Assembly: GCA_945609985.1 (NCBI GenBank)
Contig: CALYZQ010000013.1
Location: 1-38,726, forward strand
From: an uncultured Lachnospiraceae bacterium
GTDB lineage: Bacteria; Bacillota; Clostridia; Lachnospirales; Lachnospiraceae
Direction of reading: 5' to 3'
DNA: 38,726 nucleotides
A program made the translations under genes and the position numbers. Below the pieces are notes generated by a model. The model was not told the DNA's origin, made no database searches, and was given only the letters and a program-made list of their open reading frames with translations. Position 1 is the first letter of the stretch. The number at the start of each line of letters is the position of its first letter. Shown here in pieces: positions 1-8,873 of the stretch.

Positions 1-299
1 CCATACCGTAAAAGGTCTGCATCTCCCTGCTATAATTGATAAATTGGATTTCAAGCAAGGATTTCACAGATAAGCACTACTGTGCTTCATTTGACATTAG
101 AAATAAAGAATTTACCGGAATTTCTTTGCTTTAATGGTATTATAACAAGGGATATAAAATGTGTCAACTTATTTTTCAAAATTAAATTGTCGTATTATCG
201 ATAATTCAATGGATGGTCCTTTGCTTCATCGCCATCACAAAAACAAGAGCAGATACTGCAACTGCAATACCTGCTCTTGTCTATTTACCAATTTACAAC

Positions 300-680
300 C
301 TATTGCGAAATTGCGGGGTATATCGTCCCCTTATAATAGGCGTAGGTTTTATCATCTCCTGTAACAATCTTATATAAATTTAATGTACCACAATACACCA
401 TACCATTTATTGTACTGCTGTGATTAATTGTACGCGGTGGAGTAACTATGCCATAGTAAATAACCTCTCTTGTAATCTCTATTCCACCCGTCGCACTGCT
501 CCGAATATCGTTTTCAGAAACTGATTCCACCTCATATATCTCGTAATATATTCCCTCTTCCGTATAACCACTTTCTAAAAATACTCTTGATTCTTTTCTC
601 AATTCCATAGCTGACACCGGCAATGTATAAAACAATGCCAACACTAATACTAAAATGGACAATCCTGCTTTCTTAAACAT
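300..680 (-). CDS. small secreted protein of unknown function
   Basis: 126-aa ORF with N-terminal signal peptide (MFKKAGLSILVLVLALFYTLPVSA); AGGAGAG ribosome-binding site upstream; directly downstream of the Xre gene. Confidence 0.7.
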   Translation of the reverse strand: MFKKAGLSILVLVLALFYTLPVSAMELRKESRVFLESGYTEEGIYYEIYEVESVSENDIRSSATGGIEITREVIYYGIVTPPRTINHSSTINGMVYCGTLNLYKIVTGDDKTYAYYKGTIYPAISQ

Positions 681-692
681 ATTTCTTCTCTC

Positions 693-1298
693 CTAATTCT
701 GCGATAATATTGTAATAATCCATTCTGTTACTCCCCAGTTTAACGCATCCTCTTTGTTTGTATAAAAGTACATATCAACTGTTACTGCGTCAACGGACAA
801 TTTCTCATTCTTCCATTCGGAATACACCGTATCAGCATATTTTTCACACTCATCCCTCCCGGTTCCCTTGCGGCATATAATCGCCATCTCATACGCCGTA
901 CCGTAGGCTCCGTCTTCATTGTATCTAGTATCCACAACCCGAAACTTGGGCTGTGAAAAATGAACTACAGCTAATACACCAGCAATTATCACCACTAATG
1001 CGGCAACACATAGAATAACCTTCTTCATATGTGCGTTATTCTTCTTAAAAGGTTTCAGCTTTATGCCCATCTGCACCTTCTGCAATGCTTCAACCGGATT
1101 AATAAGTTCCTCAAAAGCAACATTACATTTTTCAGCCAGACGCCTTTGTTCTTTTATACTGTCCGGACAATTCGTTCCAGTCTCCCACTTACAAAGAGTC
1201 GATGCGGAAACACCCAGCCATTCTGCCATCTGCTTTTGATTCAACCCTTTGCTTTCACGGAGATGTACCATTAATCTACCCCAGGCAACTTTATCCAA
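693..1298 (-). CDS. Xre-family HTH protein with C-terminal transmembrane segment and extracytoplasmic domain
   Basis: HTH 'LRESKGLNQKQMAEWLGVSASTLCKWETG', then TM 'VILCVAALVVIIAGVLAVVHF'. ORF opens at 1316, but a TTG at 1298 follows GGAGGG, so it is the likelier start. Confidence 0.8.
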   Translation of the reverse strand: MDKVAWGRLMVHLRESKGLNQKQMAEWLGVSASTLCKWETGTNCPDSIKEQRRLAEKCNVAFEELINPVEALQKVQMGIKLKPFKKNNAHMKKVILCVAALVVIIAGVLAVVHFSQPKFRVVDTRYNEDGAYGTAYEMAIICRKGTGRDECEKYADTVYSEWKNEKLSVDAVTVDMYFYTNKEDALNWGVTEWIITILSQN

Positions 1299-1513
1299 TG
1301 TAATCCCTCCAGACACACATTAATATATTTATTATACATAAATTGTCTAAAAAAGGCAATTGACGGTTGGGAAATTTGCAGGTTTCCCAATAATCAACCA
1401 TGTTTCTTAATCTTCAATTGCTATTTCAAGCCGGTTGGCATAAGGTAAAAGTGTTAAGAGCGCGTTTAACATGTAACTAATAAACAATTTCTTTTACGAA
1501 AGGAGTAAAACTA

Positions 1514-1789
1514 ATGAAGAGAGCAAAAAAGACTCTTGTAGGATTATTATCTGTAGTGCTATTATTTATGTATAGCTTAGGTGTATGCGCCGCATGTCCT
1601 GAAAATCAACACGATTGGAGAATATATAATAAACAACTGGTTTATGAGCAAAACGAGATTTGCAGTTTAGTAACCACATGTGTCATTAACACCAAAGGCT
1701 ATTCCATTAGAGCAAAATGTCATATTTGTGGACAGGAAAAATCTTACTACGAAACTGAAGTAACCCATTCAAAGTTCCATGCACACTAA
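1514..1789 (+). CDS. small secreted cysteine-containing protein
   Basis: 91-aa ORF, signal peptide ending ...SLGVCA, CxxC motif (KCHICG), AAAGGAG ribosome-binding site. Confidence 0.7.
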   Translation: MKRAKKTLVGLLSVVLLFMYSLGVCAACPENQHDWRIYNKQLVYEQNEICSLVTTCVINTKGYSIRAKCHICGQEKSYYETEVTHSKFHAH

Positions 1790-1796
1790 TAACGGC

Positions 1797-1821
1797 ATAA
1801 GGGAGCGTTTCGCTCCCTTAT
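1797..1821 (+). terminator. stem-loop, probable intrinsic terminator or attenuator
   Basis: Perfect 11-bp stem ATAAGGGAGCG-TTT-CGCTCCCTTAT in the 1789-1850 gap, followed by AT-rich sequence with only a weak T tract. Confidence 0.65.
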
Positions 1822-1849
1822 ATTAATTATTTCTGTGGGAGGTTTAAGC

Positions 1850-3970
1850 ATGAAGACTATCAAAGCTTTTTTTCTAACCATATTGTTTAGCACACTGCTG
1901 ATATTTGGTGCTTGTGGCTCAAAGGACTCGGAACCCGATACTATAATATCGACTCCTGCGCAAGTCTACCACATCGAAAAAGAGGTTTCCCTTGAGATGG
2001 ATGCCGACCTGTTGCATAATGCGTACCTTACAGGGGATGCTCTTTATTACGGCCAGGAGGATGAAGCCGGTGTAAGCCGTCTCTACAAACAGCTTTGGAA
2101 ACTGGGAGCCTCGTCGGTGGAATTATTCACCCTGCCTGCCGGAGAACGGCTGGAGAATTTTACTTTAACCGACAATGAAGAATTCGTTTTATTTATAAAG
2201 CATTTTGAATTATCCGATGAAAACGAAACCATATGGACGGCAATGGAGCTTCGAAAGACTGACAATAAGGGCAATGTACTGTGGAGTGTTGAGATACCGG
2301 ATGGTGAAAATATTCCCTTCCTCTCCCATGTGTTGGCAGGAAAAGATGGGACTGTTTTTGCATCCTCCGACTGCGAACTGTTCCTTTTTGACGAAGCAGG
2401 AACTCTAAAAAAACGACAGACCATAAAGGGTAAGCTGATTTCCCTGCTTGCCCGTGGCGATGAAGGGACAGTTGCGGTTTTGCAGAACAATCAGAAGAAC
2501 CAATCCCTGACCGTACATAAGGGTTCGGATGGCAGTCAGATGCTCCAGAAGGACTTTCAGACAGAGCACAGATGGTATAGGGGAGAGAAGTGTATTTATT
2601 ATCTTGAAAATGATATTCTGACAGCCTATGACTGGGAGACGAACACCTATACGGGTGTTCTGAATTTTTCGGATTGCGGAATCGGAATTTCTACCATACA
2701 AAAGATAGTTCCGCTGGAAGAGGAAAAGTTTCTAATTGTCTTGCAGGAAGAAGGGGCACAAGCATGCTTTATCATACTGGCACTCTCTCCCGAAGCAGAA
2801 CAGACAAAAGCAGAGGAAAATCCCAAGACACCGCTGTTTCTTGCTTCCATCAATTCCCAGAACTTTCAGACTCCGGTAACAAACTTTAACAGACGGAATG
2901 AGACCTATGAGCTGAAACAGAAATCCTTCAAAATAGACCAGATGGATCGGCTCAATGCGTATCTGACTGCCAAGGATGCTCCTGATGTTATAGAGATTGC
3001 AGGTGTCAGATTCTATCACGGCTATATCAAGAATGAATATCTGATGGAAATTACACAGCTGCTCGAGAATAGTAAAAAGCTTGACAAGGAGGATTTCTTA
3101 GCCAGAGCCATTGATGATCTCGCGGTGGATGACAAACTGTATGTAATACCCAAAGAAATTGATGCAACTGTATTGGCTTGTCCAACGGAGCTGTTGGACG
3201 GTAGTACCTCTTGGACTGCGGATGAATTTTTGACGTTTTTGGAGAAGTATCCGGATGCTTATTCAGGAAGCGAGATGCCGAAGGAAATGGTGAAAGAAGG
3301 TGTTTTACGGGCAGTTCTTTATCTTGGCATTAATGATTACATGGACCGTGAAATAGGGAAAGCCTTCTTTGACAGTCAGGAGTTTGTAACCTTGCTAAAG
3401 CGCATTCATGCACTGGATGTATCCGTGATTTCCCGGAGTGCAAGGGAACGTGCCGCAGAGGGTGAACCTGTTATTTTCACCTTATACTTAACAGCTACAA
3501 GAGATTTGTTGCAGGCTGAAGAAGAAATCGGACGGGAGCTGACTCTGATTGGATATCCCACCGGGAATCATGACGACGGACAAAACCATGGTGCACTCAT
3601 TGGCTATGGAGGAATTGTCGGTATACACAGTAAAACAAAACATGTAGACGGTGCATGGGATTTTGTGGAGGGATATATATCCGGAGCCTTGAACAAGAGT
3701 AAATTTTCCTTCTACACCGGAAAACAGGCCTTTGCAGAAAAACTTGTAGAGGATATGGGAGAACAAGCCGTCTTCCCCGTGACACAGACACATGTGGATA
3801 AGGTGAGCGATGCTTTTCAAAACGGTACCTATGTGGATACTGATACCTACGATTTGGTAACTCTTATTGCAGACGAGGCGATGTATTTTTTTAAGGGAGA
3901 GCGTTCCGTGGAGGATGTTACACGAATCATTCAAAACAGGATTCAGCTGTATCTTAATGAACAAAGCTAA
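1850..3970 (+). CDS. lipoprotein with ABC extracellular solute-binding-like C-terminal half
   Basis: Signal peptide with lipobox LIFGAC; C-terminal half resembles family-1 solute-binding proteins. ORF opens at GTG 1835; ATG at 1850 follows GGGAGG. Confidence 0.8.
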   Translation: MKTIKAFFLTILFSTLLIFGACGSKDSEPDTIISTPAQVYHIEKEVSLEMDADLLHNAYLTGDALYYGQEDEAGVSRLYKQLWKLGASSVELFTLPAGERLENFTLTDNEEFVLFIKHFELSDENETIWTAMELRKTDNKGNVLWSVEIPDGENIPFLSHVLAGKDGTVFASSDCELFLFDEAGTLKKRQTIKGKLISLLARGDEGTVAVLQNNQKNQSLTVHKGSDGSQMLQKDFQTEHRWYRGEKCIYYLENDILTAYDWETNTYTGVLNFSDCGIGISTIQKIVPLEEEKFLIVLQEEGAQACFIILALSPEAEQTKAEENPKTPLFLASINSQNFQTPVTNFNRRNETYELKQKSFKIDQMDRLNAYLTAKDAPDVIEIAGVRFYHGYIKNEYLMEITQLLENSKKLDKEDFLARAIDDLAVDDKLYVIPKEIDATVLACPTELLDGSTSWTADEFLTFLEKYPDAYSGSEMPKEMVKEGVLRAVLYLGINDYMDREIGKAFFDSQEFVTLLKRIHALDVSVISRSARERAAEGEPVIFTLYLTATRDLLQAEEEIGRELTLIGYPTGNHDDGQNHGALIGYGGIVGIHSKTKHVDGAWDFVEGYISGALNKSKFSFYTGKQAFAEKLVEDMGEQAVFPVTQTHVDKVSDAFQNGTYVDTDTYDLVTLIADEAMYFFKGERSVEDVTRIIQNRIQLYLNEQS

Positions 3971-3995
3971 TAACTTAACACTTTAAAAGAGGAGC

Positions 3996-5381
3996 CTATT
4001 CAGCTCCCCTTCTTTCCTGCAAAATCTCTGTATTCCTACTGACCTCCTGCTTACTTAGAGGGTACCAAAACTGCATAATCACAAACACCACGAGGAAACA
4101 AATGCCCGGCACCAGTACCGCCACATTATAGATACGCTCGGAGACAATGGCTGTCTGGGATGCAGCATCAGACACATAACCGATTGCGGAGAGTGCAAAA
4201 CCACCGATACCGCCAGCCAAAGCCTGTCCCAGCTTTCTGGCAAAGGAATAAATGGCATAAACCGTGCCGTCCTCTCTTTTCCCCGTGAGCACCTCCTGAT
4301 GGTCGATAATGTCCGTGATGAATGCCCAGGTAATCAGATTGAAAAGACCAGCCCCCAGCGTTCCTATAAACAAAAGCAACAGAAACACCCAAATACTCTT
4401 TACTCTTAGGAAAAACAATAACAGATACACGATACCTGCCAATAGCATACCCATGGCACCTGCCTCTTTTTTACCGATACTTGTAACAATTTTGGTCGCA
4501 AAGGGAGCCATGAGTAAAAGTCCGCCCACCGTAACCAGATTCACCAGCACCAGAGCCTTGGTATTTTTGAAGTAATCCATAAACAGGTAGTTATTCATAG
4601 TCTGTCCCAGAATTGTGGCTAAAAGCAGAATCAGTGCCGCACACACCAGTGACAGCAGGGGACGATTTGTTACAAGACTCCTTACAAGAGCTCCCGCACC
4701 TTCCCCTTTTTTCTTTTCCTTTCTCTCTACGGATACCCTTTCCTTACACAGTTTATAGCACAATACATAGCACACCACTGCCAGAATACCAAATGCCACC
4801 GCAGTCAGTGTAAAACGCTCCGGTATCACCAGCTGATTACCCTGTGCGTCTGTCTCATAAATAATCAGGGGAACTACCGTACCGATGACCAGACCGGCAA
4901 GACCGGCACCCACGCTACGGTAGGTGGAAAGTGCTGCCCTGTCCTTTGCCTCGGGGCTGATTACGGATGCCATGGAACCGTATGGAATGTTTACCGCCGT
5001 ATAACAAAAGCTGCTCCAGAGAATATAAGTAATCACCACATAGCTCATTTTTACTGCGTCCGGCCAATCTGCTGCCAAATACAGATACATAAACGTACTT
5101 GCCAAAGCTACCGGAACACACATCCTGCGAATCCACGGACGAAACCTTCCGTCCTTTGACGGCTTTACCGTATCCACAATACGTCCCATGGAAATATCCG
5201 TAAACGCATCCACCACTCTGGCTGCCAGAAACAATGCACCCACAAAAGCGCCGGTAAGTCCCAGTACCTTTGTATAAAACACCATCAGATAGCTACTTGC
5301 AAACACAAAGGTAAAATCATTTCCAAAATCACCAAATAAATAACCTATTTTATCCCGAAATCCAAAAGGACGTTCCTTCAT
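3996..5381 (-). CDS. GPH-family (glycoside-pentoside-hexuronide:cation) MFS symporter
   Basis: About 12 TM segments; N-terminal 'RDKIGYLFGDFGNDFTFVFASSYLMVFYTKVLG' and 'RVVDAFTDISMGRIVDTVKPSKDGRFRPWI' are typical of GPH symporters. Likely ATG at 5381. Confidence 0.9.
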   Translation of the reverse strand: MKERPFGFRDKIGYLFGDFGNDFTFVFASSYLMVFYTKVLGLTGAFVGALFLAARVVDAFTDISMGRIVDTVKPSKDGRFRPWIRRMCVPVALASTFMYLYLAADWPDAVKMSYVVITYILWSSFCYTAVNIPYGSMASVISPEAKDRAALSTYRSVGAGLAGLVIGTVVPLIIYETDAQGNQLVIPERFTLTAVAFGILAVVCYVLCYKLCKERVSVERKEKKKGEGAGALVRSLVTNRPLLSLVCAALILLLATILGQTMNNYLFMDYFKNTKALVLVNLVTVGGLLLMAPFATKIVTSIGKKEAGAMGMLLAGIVYLLLFFLRVKSIWVFLLLLFIGTLGAGLFNLITWAFITDIIDHQEVLTGKREDGTVYAIYSFARKLGQALAGGIGGFALSAIGYVSDAASQTAIVSERIYNVAVLVPGICFLVVFVIMQFWYPLSKQEVSRNTEILQERRGAE

Positions 5382-5441
5382 ACCATTTATGTTCCTTTCC
5401 TTGCACAAACTCTGATTATACTGTTTCCGCAAGGACAAAAA

Positions 5442-5489
5442 AATATACCATGCCACAGGTGACAATTATCACAAACGGCATGGTATATT
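5442..5489 (-). terminator. intrinsic terminator downstream of the xylanase gene
   Basis: Perfect 13-bp inverted repeat AATATACCATGCC (5442-5454)/GGCATGGTATATT (5477-5489); on the minus strand the stem is followed by a T run (TTTTTTTG). Confidence 0.8.
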
Positions 5490-5501
5490 ATTATCATTTA
5501 A

Positions 5502-8006
5502 TTATTTCTTTTTCTTTTTCACATTCAGAAGTATTACCACTCCTACAGCTGCACATGCAATCACCACTCCGATTACTATGTAAAGCCACAGATTGTTCTT
5601 CTCTTCTACCTCACCGGAGTCCGCATTCTCAACGTCTTCTGCCGTACCTTCCGCATCGGAGGCTTCCGTATCATCTCCCTGATTATCTGTGTTCTCCGCA
5701 TCCGCAGAGGCATCTGTCTCTTCCTTGGGTTTCTCTTCCTTCACAGGCTCTTTCTTGGGATTTTCGGGGTTATCTACAAGTGTAGCCTTCGCATAATATT
5801 CGGTTGTAGTCTCCTGAGACAAGGTCTTGTCACTAAACGCTCCTGCTTCTCCGTCATTGTACACCACAATATCAAAATATACCTCATCACCCGTCTGGAG
5901 CTCTACATCACCCAGGCTAAGCTTCACGGTAGCCTCATAGCCCTGAAGGACAACCTCCATGGCCTCCGAACGTTTTACTGTCTTGCTGACAATATTCTTA
6001 CCATCAGCGGAAGCATATACTACAAAATAATCTCCCTCCTGCGCTTCCTTATCCGTTACGGAAATTCTTGCCGCAAGGAAATTCTTGCTCCATACAGCTC
6101 TGTATTTTACATCGGCAGTTCCTGCGGAATAAGACATTTCTTCCGCCGCTGTCATACTGTTGCTGGGACCAATTTCCGGCATCATGATCTGCTTTGCCAC
6201 AGGCGCAAGCTTCGTGGGGTCAACAAATGCCCAGAATGCAGGCTTAACCTGATAATCATCATCAAAAAGCAGAGGGCACTGCTTTCTCTTGCCGTCAGAA
6301 CCTCCTCCTACGTTGCTGGAGGACTGCAGCCAGGAATTCTTGTCAATTACACCCCAGAAGGTGATACCCGTAAAATTAACGCCTTCATCACGAAGAGTTT
6401 TAACTGCATCATATAATTCCTTGTAACGATAGCCCTGAGTTGCAAATTCTGCCGCCCTGGTTTTCTCGGTACCATCATAAAAGCTGGTGGCACCCATATC
6501 CAGCTCGGTAAGCTGTACCTGATCCACTATCTGGGCATACAATCTGGCTGCCGCCTTAAATTCCTCTACGGTAGGGCTTCCTGCCGTTCCGTAATGTCCC
6601 TGCATACCCATACCATCGATACGGGTTCCCTCTGCTTCCTTTACATCTTTAAGAAGCTTTGCAATACCCTGACTCTTCTGTGGAGAGCTGTCGCCGTAAT
6701 CGTTGTAGTACAAATCTACTTCCGGATCCATATATTTGTTGGCATAACGGAAAGCATTAATAATGAATTCATTACTGCCGTAAACTGCCCACCAATCAGA
6801 ATTTTCACTTTCATTACGATATCTGGGGCCACCGTCACTGACTGCTTCATTGACAATATCCCAACCGTAGAACATGCCGTGATACTTGCTGTCTTTGCCG
6901 GTAAAATGCTCTGCCATGGTTTTGATATACCACTCCAGACGACGATTCATGGTCTCTGCATCCGCATAGGGCTTGGATGCATCATAATCCTCGTGGAACC
7001 ACCACTCAGGCGTCTGAGAATGCCACAAAAGTACGTGACCTCTGATTTTAATAAACTTATCAGGGTTCTCCTGATTCCAATCATAAATATCATTCAGTGT
7101 CTTGTGTGCTCTGCTGTAATCCAGCTTCGGTACTACAAGCTCCTTACCGTTTAGCATAACGGTCTCTGTACCGGGCACCTTGTTATTGCTGTAGCCAAAC
7201 ATAGCGTCAGGTTTTAATTCATTTCCCAAGGTCACTCCGTTAAAGTGCTTTGTCACAAGTGCCATGGTATTTCTGTCCAGCAAATCACTGTTACAGATAG
7301 AGGTTCCCGCAATGAAATCCTCACCCATCTCTTCGCATAAAGCATCACAGAAATTGATTTCATCCTCATCAATCTTAAGAGGCTTTGCGATATTTTCAAT
7401 CAGCTTTAAGCCGGTGACATAATAGGTTCCCTTCACACCGTCTCCCTGACCATAGTCCATTCCCTGCTCTAAGATACGGATAACCACTTCCTCCGCCTCA
7501 CCGCCCCAGGAAGGCTGATAGGTACCGGTAAATTTAGTCCACACACCCGGCTCAATGGCCTTTCTCACCATACCGGAAACACCCTGACTGTAGGTTGTAG
7601 TACCGTTCACTGTAATGTAGGGTGAAATCTCCACGGTACGCATCTCCTCGGATGCACCGGCATAATCCTCCGCATCCAGCATGACATAAAAAGTGTAGTC
7701 ATACAGTTTATTGTTTTCTACAAGCGCCGTGATATCCTGTGCAAAACACTCATAATTGGAGGTTCTGCCGGTAATCTTACCGTATGTGGTTACCGTACTG
7801 TAAATCGGCTCCTCACTGACCTCCTCCGTAATCACTGCACCGCCCTTTGCCGCGGACCAGACATCCACATTCCCTTCCCTGAAAACAGGGTTTTGGAATA
7901 GATTTTTAGATGCGGCTTTGGCAGAAATATCAGACAGATTCACTCCACCAAGAAGCATGGCAACTGACAGAAAACCTGCCAACAATCTTAATAACCCTTT
8001 ACGCAT
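5502..8006 (-). CDS. GH10 endo-1,4-beta-xylanase, multidomain, C-terminally membrane-anchored
   Basis: GH10 motifs GHVLLWHSQTPEWWF, WDIVNEAVSD, QLTELDMG; N-terminal CBM-like region; C-terminal CBM9-like region; acidic linker then TM 'LWLYIVIGVVIACAAVGVVILLNVKKKKK'; signal peptide. Confidence 0.93.
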   Translation of the reverse strand: MRKGLLRLLAGFLSVAMLLGGVNLSDISAKAASKNLFQNPVFREGNVDVWSAAKGGAVITEEVSEEPIYSTVTTYGKITGRTSNYECFAQDITALVENNKLYDYTFYVMLDAEDYAGASEEMRTVEISPYITVNGTTTYSQGVSGMVRKAIEPGVWTKFTGTYQPSWGGEAEEVVIRILEQGMDYGQGDGVKGTYYVTGLKLIENIAKPLKIDEDEINFCDALCEEMGEDFIAGTSICNSDLLDRNTMALVTKHFNGVTLGNELKPDAMFGYSNNKVPGTETVMLNGKELVVPKLDYSRAHKTLNDIYDWNQENPDKFIKIRGHVLLWHSQTPEWWFHEDYDASKPYADAETMNRRLEWYIKTMAEHFTGKDSKYHGMFYGWDIVNEAVSDGGPRYRNESENSDWWAVYGSNEFIINAFRYANKYMDPEVDLYYNDYGDSSPQKSQGIAKLLKDVKEAEGTRIDGMGMQGHYGTAGSPTVEEFKAAARLYAQIVDQVQLTELDMGATSFYDGTEKTRAAEFATQGYRYKELYDAVKTLRDEGVNFTGITFWGVIDKNSWLQSSSNVGGGSDGKRKQCPLLFDDDYQVKPAFWAFVDPTKLAPVAKQIMMPEIGPSNSMTAAEEMSYSAGTADVKYRAVWSKNFLAARISVTDKEAQEGDYFVVYASADGKNIVSKTVKRSEAMEVVLQGYEATVKLSLGDVELQTGDEVYFDIVVYNDGEAGAFSDKTLSQETTTEYYAKATLVDNPENPKKEPVKEEKPKEETDASADAENTDNQGDDTEASDAEGTAEDVENADSGEVEEKNNLWLYIVIGVVIACAAVGVVILLNVKKKKK

Positions 8007-8066
8007 ATTTTTTCCTCAACTTTCCTTTATATACTACGGTTATCCTATTTTACTATGATTGTCCGC

Positions 8067-8864
8067 TTATTGCTTCTTGTTTTTTGTCATGTTGTCTGCT
8101 GTTGTTGCTTTTTTCCTACGCATGTGGGATTCCAGACGATCCAAAATCCAGTCTTCACAGCCGTATGCACTGATATCCTTGCCGTACTCTTTCAAAATCA
8201 GCTTCTCATTTATGTAAGCAATCTTTTTATCCGTTTTGCTCCAATTGTCCCTGTTTTTCTGATAGTAGCGGTCGCAGAGACGCCCTATCAAGGTATTTAT
8301 CAGGGAAATTACCGGCACAAACAGAATAATCCAGCCGGACAACTGCTGTAATATTGCAATACAGGACACTACACCCACTGCCGTCAGTATCAGATTTTTT
8401 ACTCCGCACAAAACTGCATTGATACCAATAGAATCATTGTCTGGAAAAATCAAATTCTCCACCTGCTCAATCTTTACCTGAACATCTGCGTTCTCAATAG
8501 TCTGGTATCTACAGTTCATTATTTTCTTGTTTACATATAAAATGTACTGCTGTCTGCAATTATTCTTTGCAACAGAATGTACTGCTGAAAAGTATGTAAC
8601 AGCAAAATTAGCAATTGCCATTCCCACCGCTATCGCCGCCACCGCAAGGATAATGTGTGACAGCTTCCAATGCTCCTCAATGCCCTTTAATACCGTGGCG
8701 GGCATGTACGCCCACAGCATGGAAAGCAGTACGGACAAAAAGGAAATGATAAGGGAACAAACAATCACAAGGGGATAGTTTTTTGCTGCATCTTTTACAA
8801 CATACAAACAATTTTGCAGTACTGTATACTTTTTATCTTTACGTACCATGTCACGATTCCTCAC
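8067..8864 (-). pseudogene. truncated ABC exporter transmembrane domain (no nucleotide-binding domain)
   Basis: 265 aa resembling the TM half of an ABC exporter, including 'YQTIENADVQVKIEQVENLIFPD'; ends in a basic tail with no Walker A, signature or Walker B. Could be a short functional protein instead. Confidence 0.6.
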
Positions 8865-8873
8865 CTGTTAAGT

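Noticed and set aside
161-364. 67-aa plus-strand ORF at the left edge
   Set aside because: No ribosome-binding site or signal, and it overlaps the 3' end of a better-supported minus-strand gene
3988-4017. Imperfect hairpin (AAGAGGAGC...GCTCCCCTT) at the convergent end of the lipoprotein and symporter genes
   Set aside because: Plausibly an ordinary bidirectional terminator, but the stem has a mismatch and overlaps the symporter stop, so not listed as a firm feature
6594-7154. 186-aa plus-strand ORF
   Set aside because: Fully antisense to the GH10 catalytic domain
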